A DNA stretch of 35,719 bases from Gyrodactylus bullatarudis (lineage: Eukaryota; Platyhelminthes; Monogenea; Gyrodactylidea; Gyrodactylidae), in contig SSNU01000154.1 in the NCBI GenBank assembly GCA_012064415.1, positions 33,997 through 69,715 of the forward strand, given 5' to 3'. Position 1 is the first letter of the stretch. Each line of letters opens with the position of its first letter. The position numbers were made by a program, and so were the translations under genes. Below are positions 18,587 through 26,278 of this stretch, piece after piece. The notes under the pieces were generated by a model that made no database searches, was not told the DNA's origin, and saw nothing but the letters and a program-made list of their open reading frames with translations.

Positions 18587-21006
18587 CAATATTCACAATT
18601 CGTCAATTCTCTCCAGATATTTTTGTATTAACCGAATCCTGGCTTAAACCATCTGACGATATTTCTCTATTTTTTTCTCAAGGTTATACTTTGATCAGAG
18701 CTGACAGACTCAATAAGATCGGTGGTGGTGTAGTTGTATTCATTAAATCTTCATTATCTATTATATCCACCAACATCTATTCTAATGCTCCATTTGAACT
18801 AGTTCATGTTAAATTATCTGTCGATGTAAATAATTCTTTCCATTTATTTGCTATTTATAATCCTCCTCCTGTAGCTGCTTCCTCGGAACACGATCTAACA
18901 AATATTATTTCGTCAATTATCAACCCATCTGACAATGTTCTCATTTGTGGAGATTTCAACAGACCCTCATACAACACCTTTTATTATCCTGATACCCCAT
19001 TGTTCAACTTTGCAAGTGATAATAATCTATCTCAAATCATTCCCATTCCCTCAAGAAGCGATAATTTTTTGGATTTATGTTTTACAAATATGTTTCAACT
19101 TAATTTTGGTGGGTCTTTCAAAGATGCTAATTCTGACCATTCCTGCCTATTCATCTCTTCATCTCGCCTAATCAGCCCAGTATATGACTACTCGAGGCCT
19201 CACCTTGTGGTTGATAAAGTCAAATTTTTATCCCTTTCTATGTCTACCCTTGAAACTCATCTTTTTACTCACTCTCATGGTCATATTCATTTAAATTTTA
19301 ATGCCCTATTGGATATCATTACCTGCTCTTCGAGACCGTCAATTAACTCGTGTTCAGATAAAATTTTACCTCAAGAGGCTTATGAGTCCAACGTTTCCAA
19401 TGAACTCAAAATAAATCCCAGAAGGGCTTGGAACAAATTAAGATTTCTAGCTAACCGTGAGTCAACTGCCACAATATTTCATGATGTTGATCCTCAGTCT
19501 CTTCAAGATTTTTTTGTCTCCTCTTTTCAGACATTTGATATTGACATCCCTAAATTTCCCTGTGATTTTAATTTCCCTCCTGTTTCTGCTAATCGAATCA
19601 TTGACTTACTACTTGACTCAAATTCCATTAAAAGAAAAGACATTTATAATATCTCCATTGAATTATTACTATCTCTGCCCAAAAGATTTTTCCATTTATT
19701 AGCTGATTATCTCAACCATATTATTTTCACAAGCAACATACCCCCTGAATGGCTCATAATCAAAATTACTCCTATCCCAAAAGTCCACTCTCCAAAATCC
19801 CCCAATGATTTCAGACCAATATCAAATCTTCCCATTTTCTTATCTATCATTGACAATATTATATTAAACTATTTTTCTTCCATTGTTCCCTCGAATATTG
19901 ATCCTTGCCAATTTGGATTTATTAAAGGGAAAAGTACTTCAATCAATTTATTAAAATTTGCTGACCATTGCCATGATCTGAAGTATAAGAACCATAAAGT
20001 TGCAGTTATTTATTTAGATATTTCTAAGGCTTTCGATCGAATTCCATTTCATTTGATCATCAACTGCTTACTGCCCTATAACCCGTCAACTGCCTACCTG
20101 AATCTCCTCATATCATTTTTGACAAATAGATCTCAATTTACGTCTATTAATATTAATTGCAGCTCAACGTCGAAGATTTCCTCGGGTGTCCCACAAGGTT
20201 CCATGATTGGACCCTTCCTATTCAATTTAGTGTTTGCCAATCTTCAATCTCCTTCCCATGATGTCAAATATGCTGATGACCTGAAAGTGGTTCTTAGCTA
20301 TCCATCCAAGATTTCCGAAGAAATGTTTGATAAAATATTTGAATTTCTGTTTTCTGAACTCAATAAGCTCCATTTAACCGTAAATTCATCCAAAACAAAA
20401 ATAATGCCCCTCTTTAATTCTTCGTTACCTTCGAGATATGAAGTCTACCTCACCAAGACAATTAAAGATCTTGGAATATCCTATGACCATAACCTCTCCT
20501 TTGCTCCTCATCTAAAAATGGTAAAAAGGAATGCTAACTTTGCAATCATTATCATGAATAATCTTATTAAATCGATATCTCTACGTTTACTACTTTTTAA
20601 ACAAGTCATTCTCCCTGCTTTTGACTATTGTTCTGGCCTAATTCGGAATATCTCATCCAAACTCAGTAGTGAACTTGAAAAGATCCAAAGTCGATTCCTC
20701 CGCTCTACCATTGGCCCCTTCTCTTACAGGATCCTCCTTGCAAAAAGTCAACTCTCTCCGCTCTGGATCCGCAGACTTGCCTTTTCCATATCACTACAAA
20801 TTTTAACAAAAGAGTCATCTCCGTCATTGTATTCCACAAGAAACCACGTTAAATTTTCATGTATCATGACTAGCACTCACTGCCTGTCTGTCAAATTAAA
20901 TATTGACATTTATTCCCTCACAGGTCTCCAGATCCGCAACATCTGCGCCTTTTTATATATCCCAGGTCACACAGATTTATCCACAAACTATTTTCAAAAA
21001 CTATAA
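18583..21006 (+). CDS. LINE endonuclease-reverse transcriptase (807 codons, 5'-truncated)
   Basis: Domain order: AP-type endonuclease ('SPDIFVLTESWL', 'LFAIYNPPP', 'LICGDFNRP', 'DANSDHSCLF'), then reverse transcriptase ('NDFRPISNLPIF', 'QFGFIKGKST', 'VIYLDISKAFDRI', 'SGVPQGSMIGPFLFNLVFAN', catalytic 'KYADDLKVV', 'TIKDLGISYDHNL'). There is no RNase H and no ORF1. The first ~20-25 residues of the endonuclease, including its first catalytic Asn, are missing. The start ATG (18583-18585) lies inside the TSD, so it belongs to the target and not to the LINE. The reading frame is otherwise free of stops, which suggests a recent insertion. The layout and TAAA tail fit the CR1/jockey group broadly; I do not assign a clade. 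Confidence 0.9.
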   Translation: MSIFTIRQFSPDIFVLTESWLKPSDDISLFFSQGYTLIRADRLNKIGGGVVVFIKSSLSIISTNIYSNAPFELVHVKLSVDVNNSFHLFAIYNPPPVAASSEHDLTNIISSIINPSDNVLICGDFNRPSYNTFYYPDTPLFNFASDNNLSQIIPIPSRSDNFLDLCFTNMFQLNFGGSFKDANSDHSCLFISSSRLISPVYDYSRPHLVVDKVKFLSLSMSTLETHLFTHSHGHIHLNFNALLDIITCSSRPSINSCSDKILPQEAYESNVSNELKINPRRAWNKLRFLANRESTATIFHDVDPQSLQDFFVSSFQTFDIDIPKFPCDFNFPPVSANRIIDLLLDSNSIKRKDIYNISIELLLSLPKRFFHLLADYLNHIIFTSNIPPEWLIIKITPIPKVHSPKSPNDFRPISNLPIFLSIIDNIILNYFSSIVPSNIDPCQFGFIKGKSTSINLLKFADHCHDLKYKNHKVAVIYLDISKAFDRIPFHLIINCLLPYNPSTAYLNLLISFLTNRSQFTSININCSSTSKISSGVPQGSMIGPFLFNLVFANLQSPSHDVKYADDLKVVLSYPSKISEEMFDKIFEFLFSELNKLHLTVNSSKTKIMPLFNSSLPSRYEVYLTKTIKDLGISYDHNLSFAPHLKMVKRNANFAIIIMNNLIKSISLRLLLFKQVILPAFDYCSGLIRNISSKLSSELEKIQSRFLRSTIGPFSYRILLAKSQLSPLWIRRLAFSISLQILTKESSPSLYSTRNHVKFSCIMTSTHCLSVKLNIDIYSLTGLQIRNICAFLYIPGHTDLSTNYFQKL

Positions 21007-21072
21007 TTCAGATGCTTATTCATTGTATTTTTTCTGCATTTATTTTGTATACATCATGCTCAGATTCAAATA

Positions 21073-21095
21073 ATTAAATAAATAAATAAATAAAA
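21073..21095. repeat. (TAAA)n microsatellite at LINE 3' end
   Basis: About five TAAA units close the LINE 3' UTR, followed by a few bases before the TSD. Short 3' terminal microsatellites instead of poly(A) are typical of several LINE clades. Confidence 0.8.
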
Positions 21096-21120
21096 TTTTT
21101 CTATCTAAAAAGGAAAATGT

Positions 21121-21250
21121 TCTCATTAGATTTTAGTTCTTTCTATGCCTCAAAATGTTTTTTAGTTAATAAACTAGATCTTAAAGGTTTTCGATCAAAA
21201 CTTCTATAAATAGTTAAAAGATCTAATTTAAACTTCTCTGTGTTTGCATT
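21121..21250 (-). pseudogene. PLE1 N-terminal region segment
   Basis: The minus strand reads 'KFKLDLLTIYRSFDRKPLRS', 'LLTKKHFEA', a stop, then 'KELKSNENIFL', continuous with 18586-18313 across the LINE TSD. It corresponds to the region just before the PLE TK.DKG motif. The element is 5'-truncated here. Confidence 0.7.
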
Positions 21251-21318
21251 CTATGCGGGTGATGACAGCACAGATTGGTGGGTGAAGGAGAAATTCTTCA
21301 TCAATCACTTTAAACCTT
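21250..21318 (+). pseudogene. Inverted PLE GIY-YIG fragment at the 5' end of PLE1
   Basis: The plus strand encodes 'STDWWVKEKFFINHFKP', near-identical at DNA level to the minus-strand PLE1 GIY-YIG region ('STDLWVKEKFFINHFKP', about 12400-12465). It is attached in opposite orientation to the truncated PLE1 start. The other PLE units here also have inverted self-sequence at the 5' side. Confidence 0.8.
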
Positions 21319-21476
21319 AAAGACAATGTTTGCATTATTTTTTTGGTCCTAGCATAATTAGTATTTTAATATAATGAATTTTGGGTTGCAAATTTTCAGC
21401 AGTTCCCTTAACGTTAAAAAGTCTTAGAATACTAATTTTGAACCAAGTAGTTCTTCAGGGAGCTGTTCGGCATAGA

Positions 21477-22411
21477 TTGACTATAACGTTGTTCGCTTGC
21501 TGCCTGACTATGTTGTTTTCTGGCTTGTACTGGTCTATCTGTATAAAAAGAAAAAAGAGAGAAAGGTGTAGTATTTCTTAAAATATGTTTTGATTGGACA
21601 CACAGGGTTTAAGTATCTTAAGATTTTTAATCTCTCGCCAGAAGAAGAATACGAAATGTATTCGAAATATTGTGTGAGTCCTAACTATATTTCGGAGATA
21701 CGCATTCATAATTAAAATATTCAATGAGTCATCTATTAAAATTGAACAAGCATATAACTTCCTCCTTTGAAGATAATATATTACTCTCATTCTACAATTA
21801 TCTTAACTCAAAATATGACTTAGCTAACTGTTCGAATCTATACTCAGTAAAATGTGTTATGGATCATTTAAGATCAAAAATCGATTATTCTAAAACACTT
21901 TTATATCCTGATCTACATTATTGAGATTTTACCAGAATGATTTCGAATTGAATTTTCAGACTTGTTATTCTAACCGATTTTATTATCAAAAACGAACAAA
22001 AACAAAGATTGAATCTATCTATTCTTTTTATTCTTTATTTTTTAACCGAACCAAGATGTATTACTCATATCATTATTATTTTAAACTTCTACGCTTTTGT
22101 ACAAATTTTATCTTTAATTTCTTTTTACTTTTTTCAATACAGATTTATTTCTAACAAAAAAAAATTTTATCAGGGTAATCTAAATGTTTTTTATTCTAAT
22201 CTTAATTTTAATGTTCTTTGAAGTGATGAATTATATTATCAGAGTTATTACTCTAATAATTCTGATTATTGTAACAATCACTATAATTTTTATAATCCTT
22301 GCTCTTTAAGAAATACTAAACCCTTTTCTCCTCTTTCTACAGACAGACCAATACAAGCCAGAAGACAACATAGTCAGGCAGCAAGCGAACAACGTTATAG
22401 TCAGTCTTGGA
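21477..22411 (+). pseudogene. Degenerate Tyr/Asn-rich coding remnant bounded by inverted repeats
   Basis: About 75 bp at 21477-21555 are the near-perfect reverse complement of 22334-22411 ('gactataacgttgttcgctt' and its complement). Between them the plus strand has broken coding sequence: 'HITSSFEDNILLSFYNYLNS' and 'YSVKCVMDHLRSKIDYSKTL' (21724-21921), then after stops a Tyr/Asn-rich stretch ('NNSDYCNNHYNFYNP') running into 'RPIQARRQHSQAASEQRY' within the right arm. I do not recognise the protein. It could be the N-terminal part of a PLE, given the inverted-repeat layout. Confidence 0.4.
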
Positions 22412-23811
22412 ATATTTTTATAATAAATAAATGACATCATTTAAATGTTTTATATCACCCTTATAAGAAACCTAAAATAACAGACTCATAAAAATATGAT
22501 CTTGATTTCACGATCAAATCACTTGTGATCTGACCGTTCACCGACTATTTATGAAATCTGTACATTTTTATCTTTAAAGCTCGACTATATATTCGAAGGT
22601 CGCATAAACGAATACTTGATTCTCACCCCCATCCTAAACCGCGATTTTGATTGGTCGCTTACAAGTAGAAGGAAAACTCATGAAAAGGACCTTTTACATA
22701 CTCTGATGCTTGTAAACTCTTTAAACCTTGCAATAAACCTTTAAAAACTTAATTTTTCTTACTTCTAAATTTTATCCTTAAAAACGCGAGTTAAACGGAA
22801 ACTGAATCCACCAATGAATTCGTTCAACGAATTTCGTTGTAAAATTTTTCCTTGAACATTTTTCGGGGTTTATTACTCTCTGTAAGTGATAGTGGATCTT
22901 TTTTGTCGGGTTTCTAGATACATAATCCTGGACAAATTTTTCTTCAGAATTGGGCCTCCTTTACACTTAAGGAATTCACATATTTAGTAACTGGCCCCTC
23001 TGCACCTTTTTCGCTTTCGCTTAATTGATTCATTCATTTTCTTGCCTTCTTTCACACTAATTGCAAGTTGGCTCATAATTTGATTATAAACTACTATTGA
23101 CTTCTCGGGCTGTTCACTTGTAACCAAGTCTACAATGTAGAGTCTCTACATTAGTGGCTGAGGTCGGAATCTGTTGTTTATAGACATAGACTCAACTTCT
23201 CTGAGGTTTCATTTTGGTTTAAACTTGCGCATAGAATCAAGCTAAGTTTAGGAGGGGGTAGAATTGCAGGTTTTAGGATTCCGTCAATCTTTTCCACTTC
23301 CCATTATAAATTAATCTCGGCCTGTGATGCCTTTTGTTCGCGGTGATCATATTTTTACTCAAAAGCTTGGCTTCATTTTTGAAATAAATTGATCTTCTTC
23401 GCTCGATAAATCATTCTCCCTCGCGCGACTTGAAAGGCTCTTATCAATTTGTTAAGTTTCCCTCATCAGCTATCCGTCCCGTCTCGTGTAGGCACATTTA
23501 ATCAATTTATTTCGGTTTAAGTGTTGGAGTGGCCAAAAGAGTTCTTTCACGATTATTGTTAGACAAGAAAACCAAATTTGCTAAATTTTAGATTTCTGCC
23601 TTTGGAGTTGAATTTTGATTTCTCGACCAGTTTCACTACTTTGTTAGTTCTCATTATAAAACCTTTATGTGTAATTTACAACATAAAAGTTACACTTGTT
23701 CAAACATTTACAATAATCTGATGGCTTTTTATTTAAAATTAAACAAACTAAGATTGCATGACACATGCGGATAACACTTAACTCTAAATGTTTACCCAAT
23801 ATGCCAAATTG
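22412..23811. other. Intergenic region upstream of protease 2
   Basis: About 1.4 kb, slightly less AT-rich than its surroundings, with no coding region, repeat or RNA gene I can support. Promoter elements of protease 2 are expected at its right end. Confidence 0.5.
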
Positions 23812-23853
23812 TGTATAAAATCATCATGAGTATTTGCAAGGTGAACTACGAAA
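23812..23853 (+). promoter_or_regulatory. TATA box and short 5' UTR of protease 2
   Basis: 'tataaaa' at 23814-23820 lies 34 bp before the ATG at 23854. Transcription starting 25-30 bp downstream of the TATA box would leave a leader of about 10 nt. Protease 1 has a weaker match ('gtatttaaat', 11071-11080) at a similar distance. Confidence 0.5.
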
Positions 23854-24606
23854 ATGAAGCTTTGTTTCCTCTTAATTATCCTGTTCCTAGGGGTGGGAAG
23901 TTCAGCCAGAATGACAATATTCCGAGGTGACGTTGAGTCGGTATCAAACTATCCTTTCGTTGTCCTGTTAACGTCAAAAAGTTCAATTTGTACAGGATCA
24001 TTGGTTAAGCGTAACACAATCTCTACAGCTGGACATTGTGTTTGCAGTATGGATTCGATTAATACTGCTCATTTCCTAAAGAATGACATGTACACACGAA
24101 ATGAGTTTTCGCTTCGAGTGAAGTACTTCAAAGTGGACCCAGGATACATATCAATATGTCACCAAGAAATTTCCAATGATCACTATGTGGGTGGTGTCGA
24201 AGGGACAGATATTGCATTCATAACTCTTGTCAGAGATGCCGACATTAAGATAGAACCAATTCATCTTGATTATATGGGTTATATCCATCCTGGTACTTAT
24301 CTAATGTCAATGGGTTATGGGCTCGACATTAGTCAAGGGATGTATTCATACGGAATCTTTAGAACTGGCAAAGTTAAAACTTCAAAATGCTTAATCAAGT
24401 ACTCTTACGATCCTATTTGTGTTATCTGGAATCGAGATAGCCTTCAGATTCCCGGTTCCGGAGATTCTGGCGGACCCCTATATGATAGGGAAAATAAAAG
24501 AATTGTGGGAAGTGTTTCTGGAGTTTTCCGTTATTCAAATAATCTGAATGTTATCATCTATACAAGATTCACATCAAGGTCTTCGTTCATTTCGAGTTTG
24601 TTTTAA
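23854..24606 (+). CDS. Secreted trypsin-fold serine protease 2
   Basis: 250 residues, intronless, paralogue of protease 1 with the same architecture and about half its residues identical by eye. Signal peptide about 1-18, then 'SSAR|MTIFRGD', so a one- or two-residue activation peptide. Catalytic His61 ('STAGHC'), Asp119 ('GTDIAFITL') and Ser205 ('GSGDSGGP'). As in protease 1, the S1-pocket position 189 is Ile and the 191-220 disulfide is missing, so it is not a classical trypsin. Extra cysteines Cys64 and Cys102 are shared by both and may form a family-specific bridge. AATAAA at 24617-24622. The pair is a tandem duplication now separated by 12 kb of transposons. Confidence 0.93.
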   Translation: MKLCFLLIILFLGVGSSARMTIFRGDVESVSNYPFVVLLTSKSSICTGSLVKRNTISTAGHCVCSMDSINTAHFLKNDMYTRNEFSLRVKYFKVDPGYISICHQEISNDHYVGGVEGTDIAFITLVRDADIKIEPIHLDYMGYIHPGTYLMSMGYGLDISQGMYSYGIFRTGKVKTSKCLIKYSYDPICVIWNRDSLQIPGSGDSGGPLYDRENKRIVGSVSGVFRYSNNLNVIIYTRFTSRSSFISSLF

Positions 24607-24755
24607 TGACTATAGAAATAAATCGTGTTTCATTTCAAATGCAAACTCTAAATGAGTCACTTTTATTAAAAAATCAAAATAATGAGTTGATTTGGTTATA
24701 AATATAAAAATTATTTATTATCTGAATTAACTCTGAAAGTATATGGAAAAATAAC

Positions 24756-26066
24756 TCATACTACTAGAGGTTCACGGAACCACTGTTTAAAGTTTATCTT
24801 TGGTCTCTTTGATGACATTGAATTTAAGTAGATAAATGTACGATGAATAGCCTGTAATCGGGCTTCCTCTTCTGTTGGCCATTCTTCTGATGAAATAATC
24901 GGCTGGGGAAATAGATTCAGGATTGTAACAAAACAAATTTTGACATCTGAAACATGAAAGAAATTATAGTCCATTTTGTAACGAACTTTTCTAAAAATTC
25001 TGAATAACAAGAAAAGTTTCATTATTTTTAGCATTTTTTTAAGAGATGGTTGCAATTATACGGAAAGAGAAGACTTTTGATATTTTTATCTATAGATCAA
25101 CAGGATGGGATCAAGATCAATTAACTTCGCGATTAATTTTCTCAAGCCTTTTAGTATGAGAAAAAATTTGGTGTTTATATTAGAAAGGTGAAAATATTAA
25201 AATTATTTACCTGATTCAACTTGCACAACACGAAATTTAACTTCTAACGCAAGGGCTTTTAAGACTTCATCGAGAACTTTTTGAGGATCCTTAATTTCAG
25301 GGTTAATGGAAGGGGGTTCATCGACACGATTCTTTTTTCCTTTTGGGGGTTTTTCATAGAATAAGCCATTCAATGCTCGTGTAGTAACTTTGGAAGTGTA
25401 CTCATCCAGGCCGACAATATTCTCAGCTTGTTCTGGCATTTGAATTTCATCGAGAGATTCCAAAGCCTCTTTAGGTATAATGAGCTTATTATTGACAATA
25501 TCTTCGTAACACTTGAGAGCAGCATTTTTCTTGGCGGTCTTTTTAGAAATCCCTGTGGCTTTATGTATCCAAGTCCACAGCTTGACAGTACAAACATACT
25601 CGAGGCTTTTATCGAATAATTGAAAGGTTTCAAGTTCATATACTGGCATAGGCCAACGATTGTTTCGGCAAAAATCTTGAAGTTTACCAATAGGATTAGA
25701 TTCTTCGCCGTTCGATATCTCAGAGGCAAAATTCAAGTCGAGATTCGATGTATCTATGCTGTCGAGAAAATTTTCCCCAAGTGCCCTAAATGAACCTTGC
25801 AACAGATCATCGATAGTGCAACCATCTGTCTCAACTATATCCTTATTTTTGAACATGTTCATGAGAACAAGAAAAGAAGCAATGTGCTTGGCTTTTTTCT
25901 TACTAGATCCTTTTGCAGTGATGGAATAGTTGGGAGTTATACATTGAATGACAAAAACTGGATCATGTATAGGTCCTTCAGATGAGAGGACTTCATAAGT
26001 TGGAATAATTCCCTTTTTTGAGCATACTTCTTGAAGAAAACTAATCGGTGTTCTATTGTTCGCCAT
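24756..26066 (-). CDS. loqs: Loquacious/TARBP2-like dsRNA-binding protein, two exons
   Basis: Exon 1 26066-25211, intron 25210-24947 (GTAAAT..TTTCAG, phase 1), exon 2 24946-24756: 348 residues. Three dsRNA-binding domains are visible: residues ~5-73 ('TPISFLQEVCSKKGIIPTYE', 'GSSKKKAKHIASFLVL'), ~124-190 ('NPIGKLQDFCRNNRWPMPVY', 'GISKKTAKKNAALKC') and ~260-335 ('VLDEVLKALALEVKFRVVQ', 'EEARLQAIHRTFIYLNSM'). Domains 1 and 2 keep the KKxAK RNA-contact lysines; domain 3 lacks them, as in the Dicer-binding third domain of TRBP/Loqs. Such proteins act in the cytoplasm as Dicer partners in siRNA/miRNA processing. The order and spacing make loqs/TARBP2/PRKRA the best call; R2D2-type paralogues usually have two domains. 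AATAAA on the minus strand near 24718. Confidence 0.88.
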
Positions 26067-26278
26067 TTTTGTTCATAAAAGTTATATGATTAAACAATCA
26101 ACAAATTGTTAAAATGATGAATAACATTTTCTGTTTAACTAAAAACTTTCTTCATACTTAAATATTTTTTGATTAAATCAGCATTTTTATTAGACAAGTC
26201 TACCTCTCATAGGGTAGAGAAAATTTCAGATTTCTGTATTATTTTCAGTTTATTTTATCACTATTTCAATAAATTCCA
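26067..26278. promoter_or_regulatory. Shared intergenic region between loqs and ASPG
   Basis: The start codons of the two divergent genes are 212 bp apart. Any proximal promoters must lie here, so a bidirectional promoter is likely. No clear TATA box on either side. This assumes the visible ATGs are the true starts and no upstream non-coding exon exists. Confidence 0.45.

Larger units (their letters stand above)
18576..21120 (+). mobile_element. LINE insertion with 11-bp target-site duplications
   Basis: 'aaggaaaatgt' at 18576-18586 is repeated at 21110-21120. Between them is a non-LTR retrotransposon (18587-21109) with a 3' TAAA microsatellite (21073-21095). On the minus strand, joining the PLE1 flanks across one TSD copy reads 'NENIFLTKPDKGKG' without interruption. 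It is therefore a clean insertion into PLE1, 5'-truncated inside the endonuclease domain. Confidence 0.9.
12353..21318 (-). mobile_element. PLE1: Penelope-like retroelement split by three insertions
   Basis: Minus-strand PLE pieces, in coding order: 21250-21121 (N-terminal region, ending 'ELKSNENIFL'), 18586-18313 ('TKPDKGKG', 'HPKTHK'), 17099-16821 ('FPIRPILDM', 'SLDVSSLFPNVPIEETLDVI') and 13478-12353 ('GIAMGSPLIPL', 'YVDD', then GIY-YIG). The breaks are filled by a LINE (18587-21109), a TIR element (17100-18312) and PLE2 (13479-16820). For the LINE and PLE2, removing the insert and one TSD copy restores a continuous PLE1 frame. At its 5' side an inverted bit of its own GIY-YIG region (21250-21318, +) is attached. 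Several stops and frameshifts show it is dead. Confidence 0.85.

Noticed and set aside
18583..21006. The 807-codon ORF as an intact autonomous LINE.
   Set aside because: The endonuclease N-terminus and any ORF1 are missing and the start codon belongs to the TSD.
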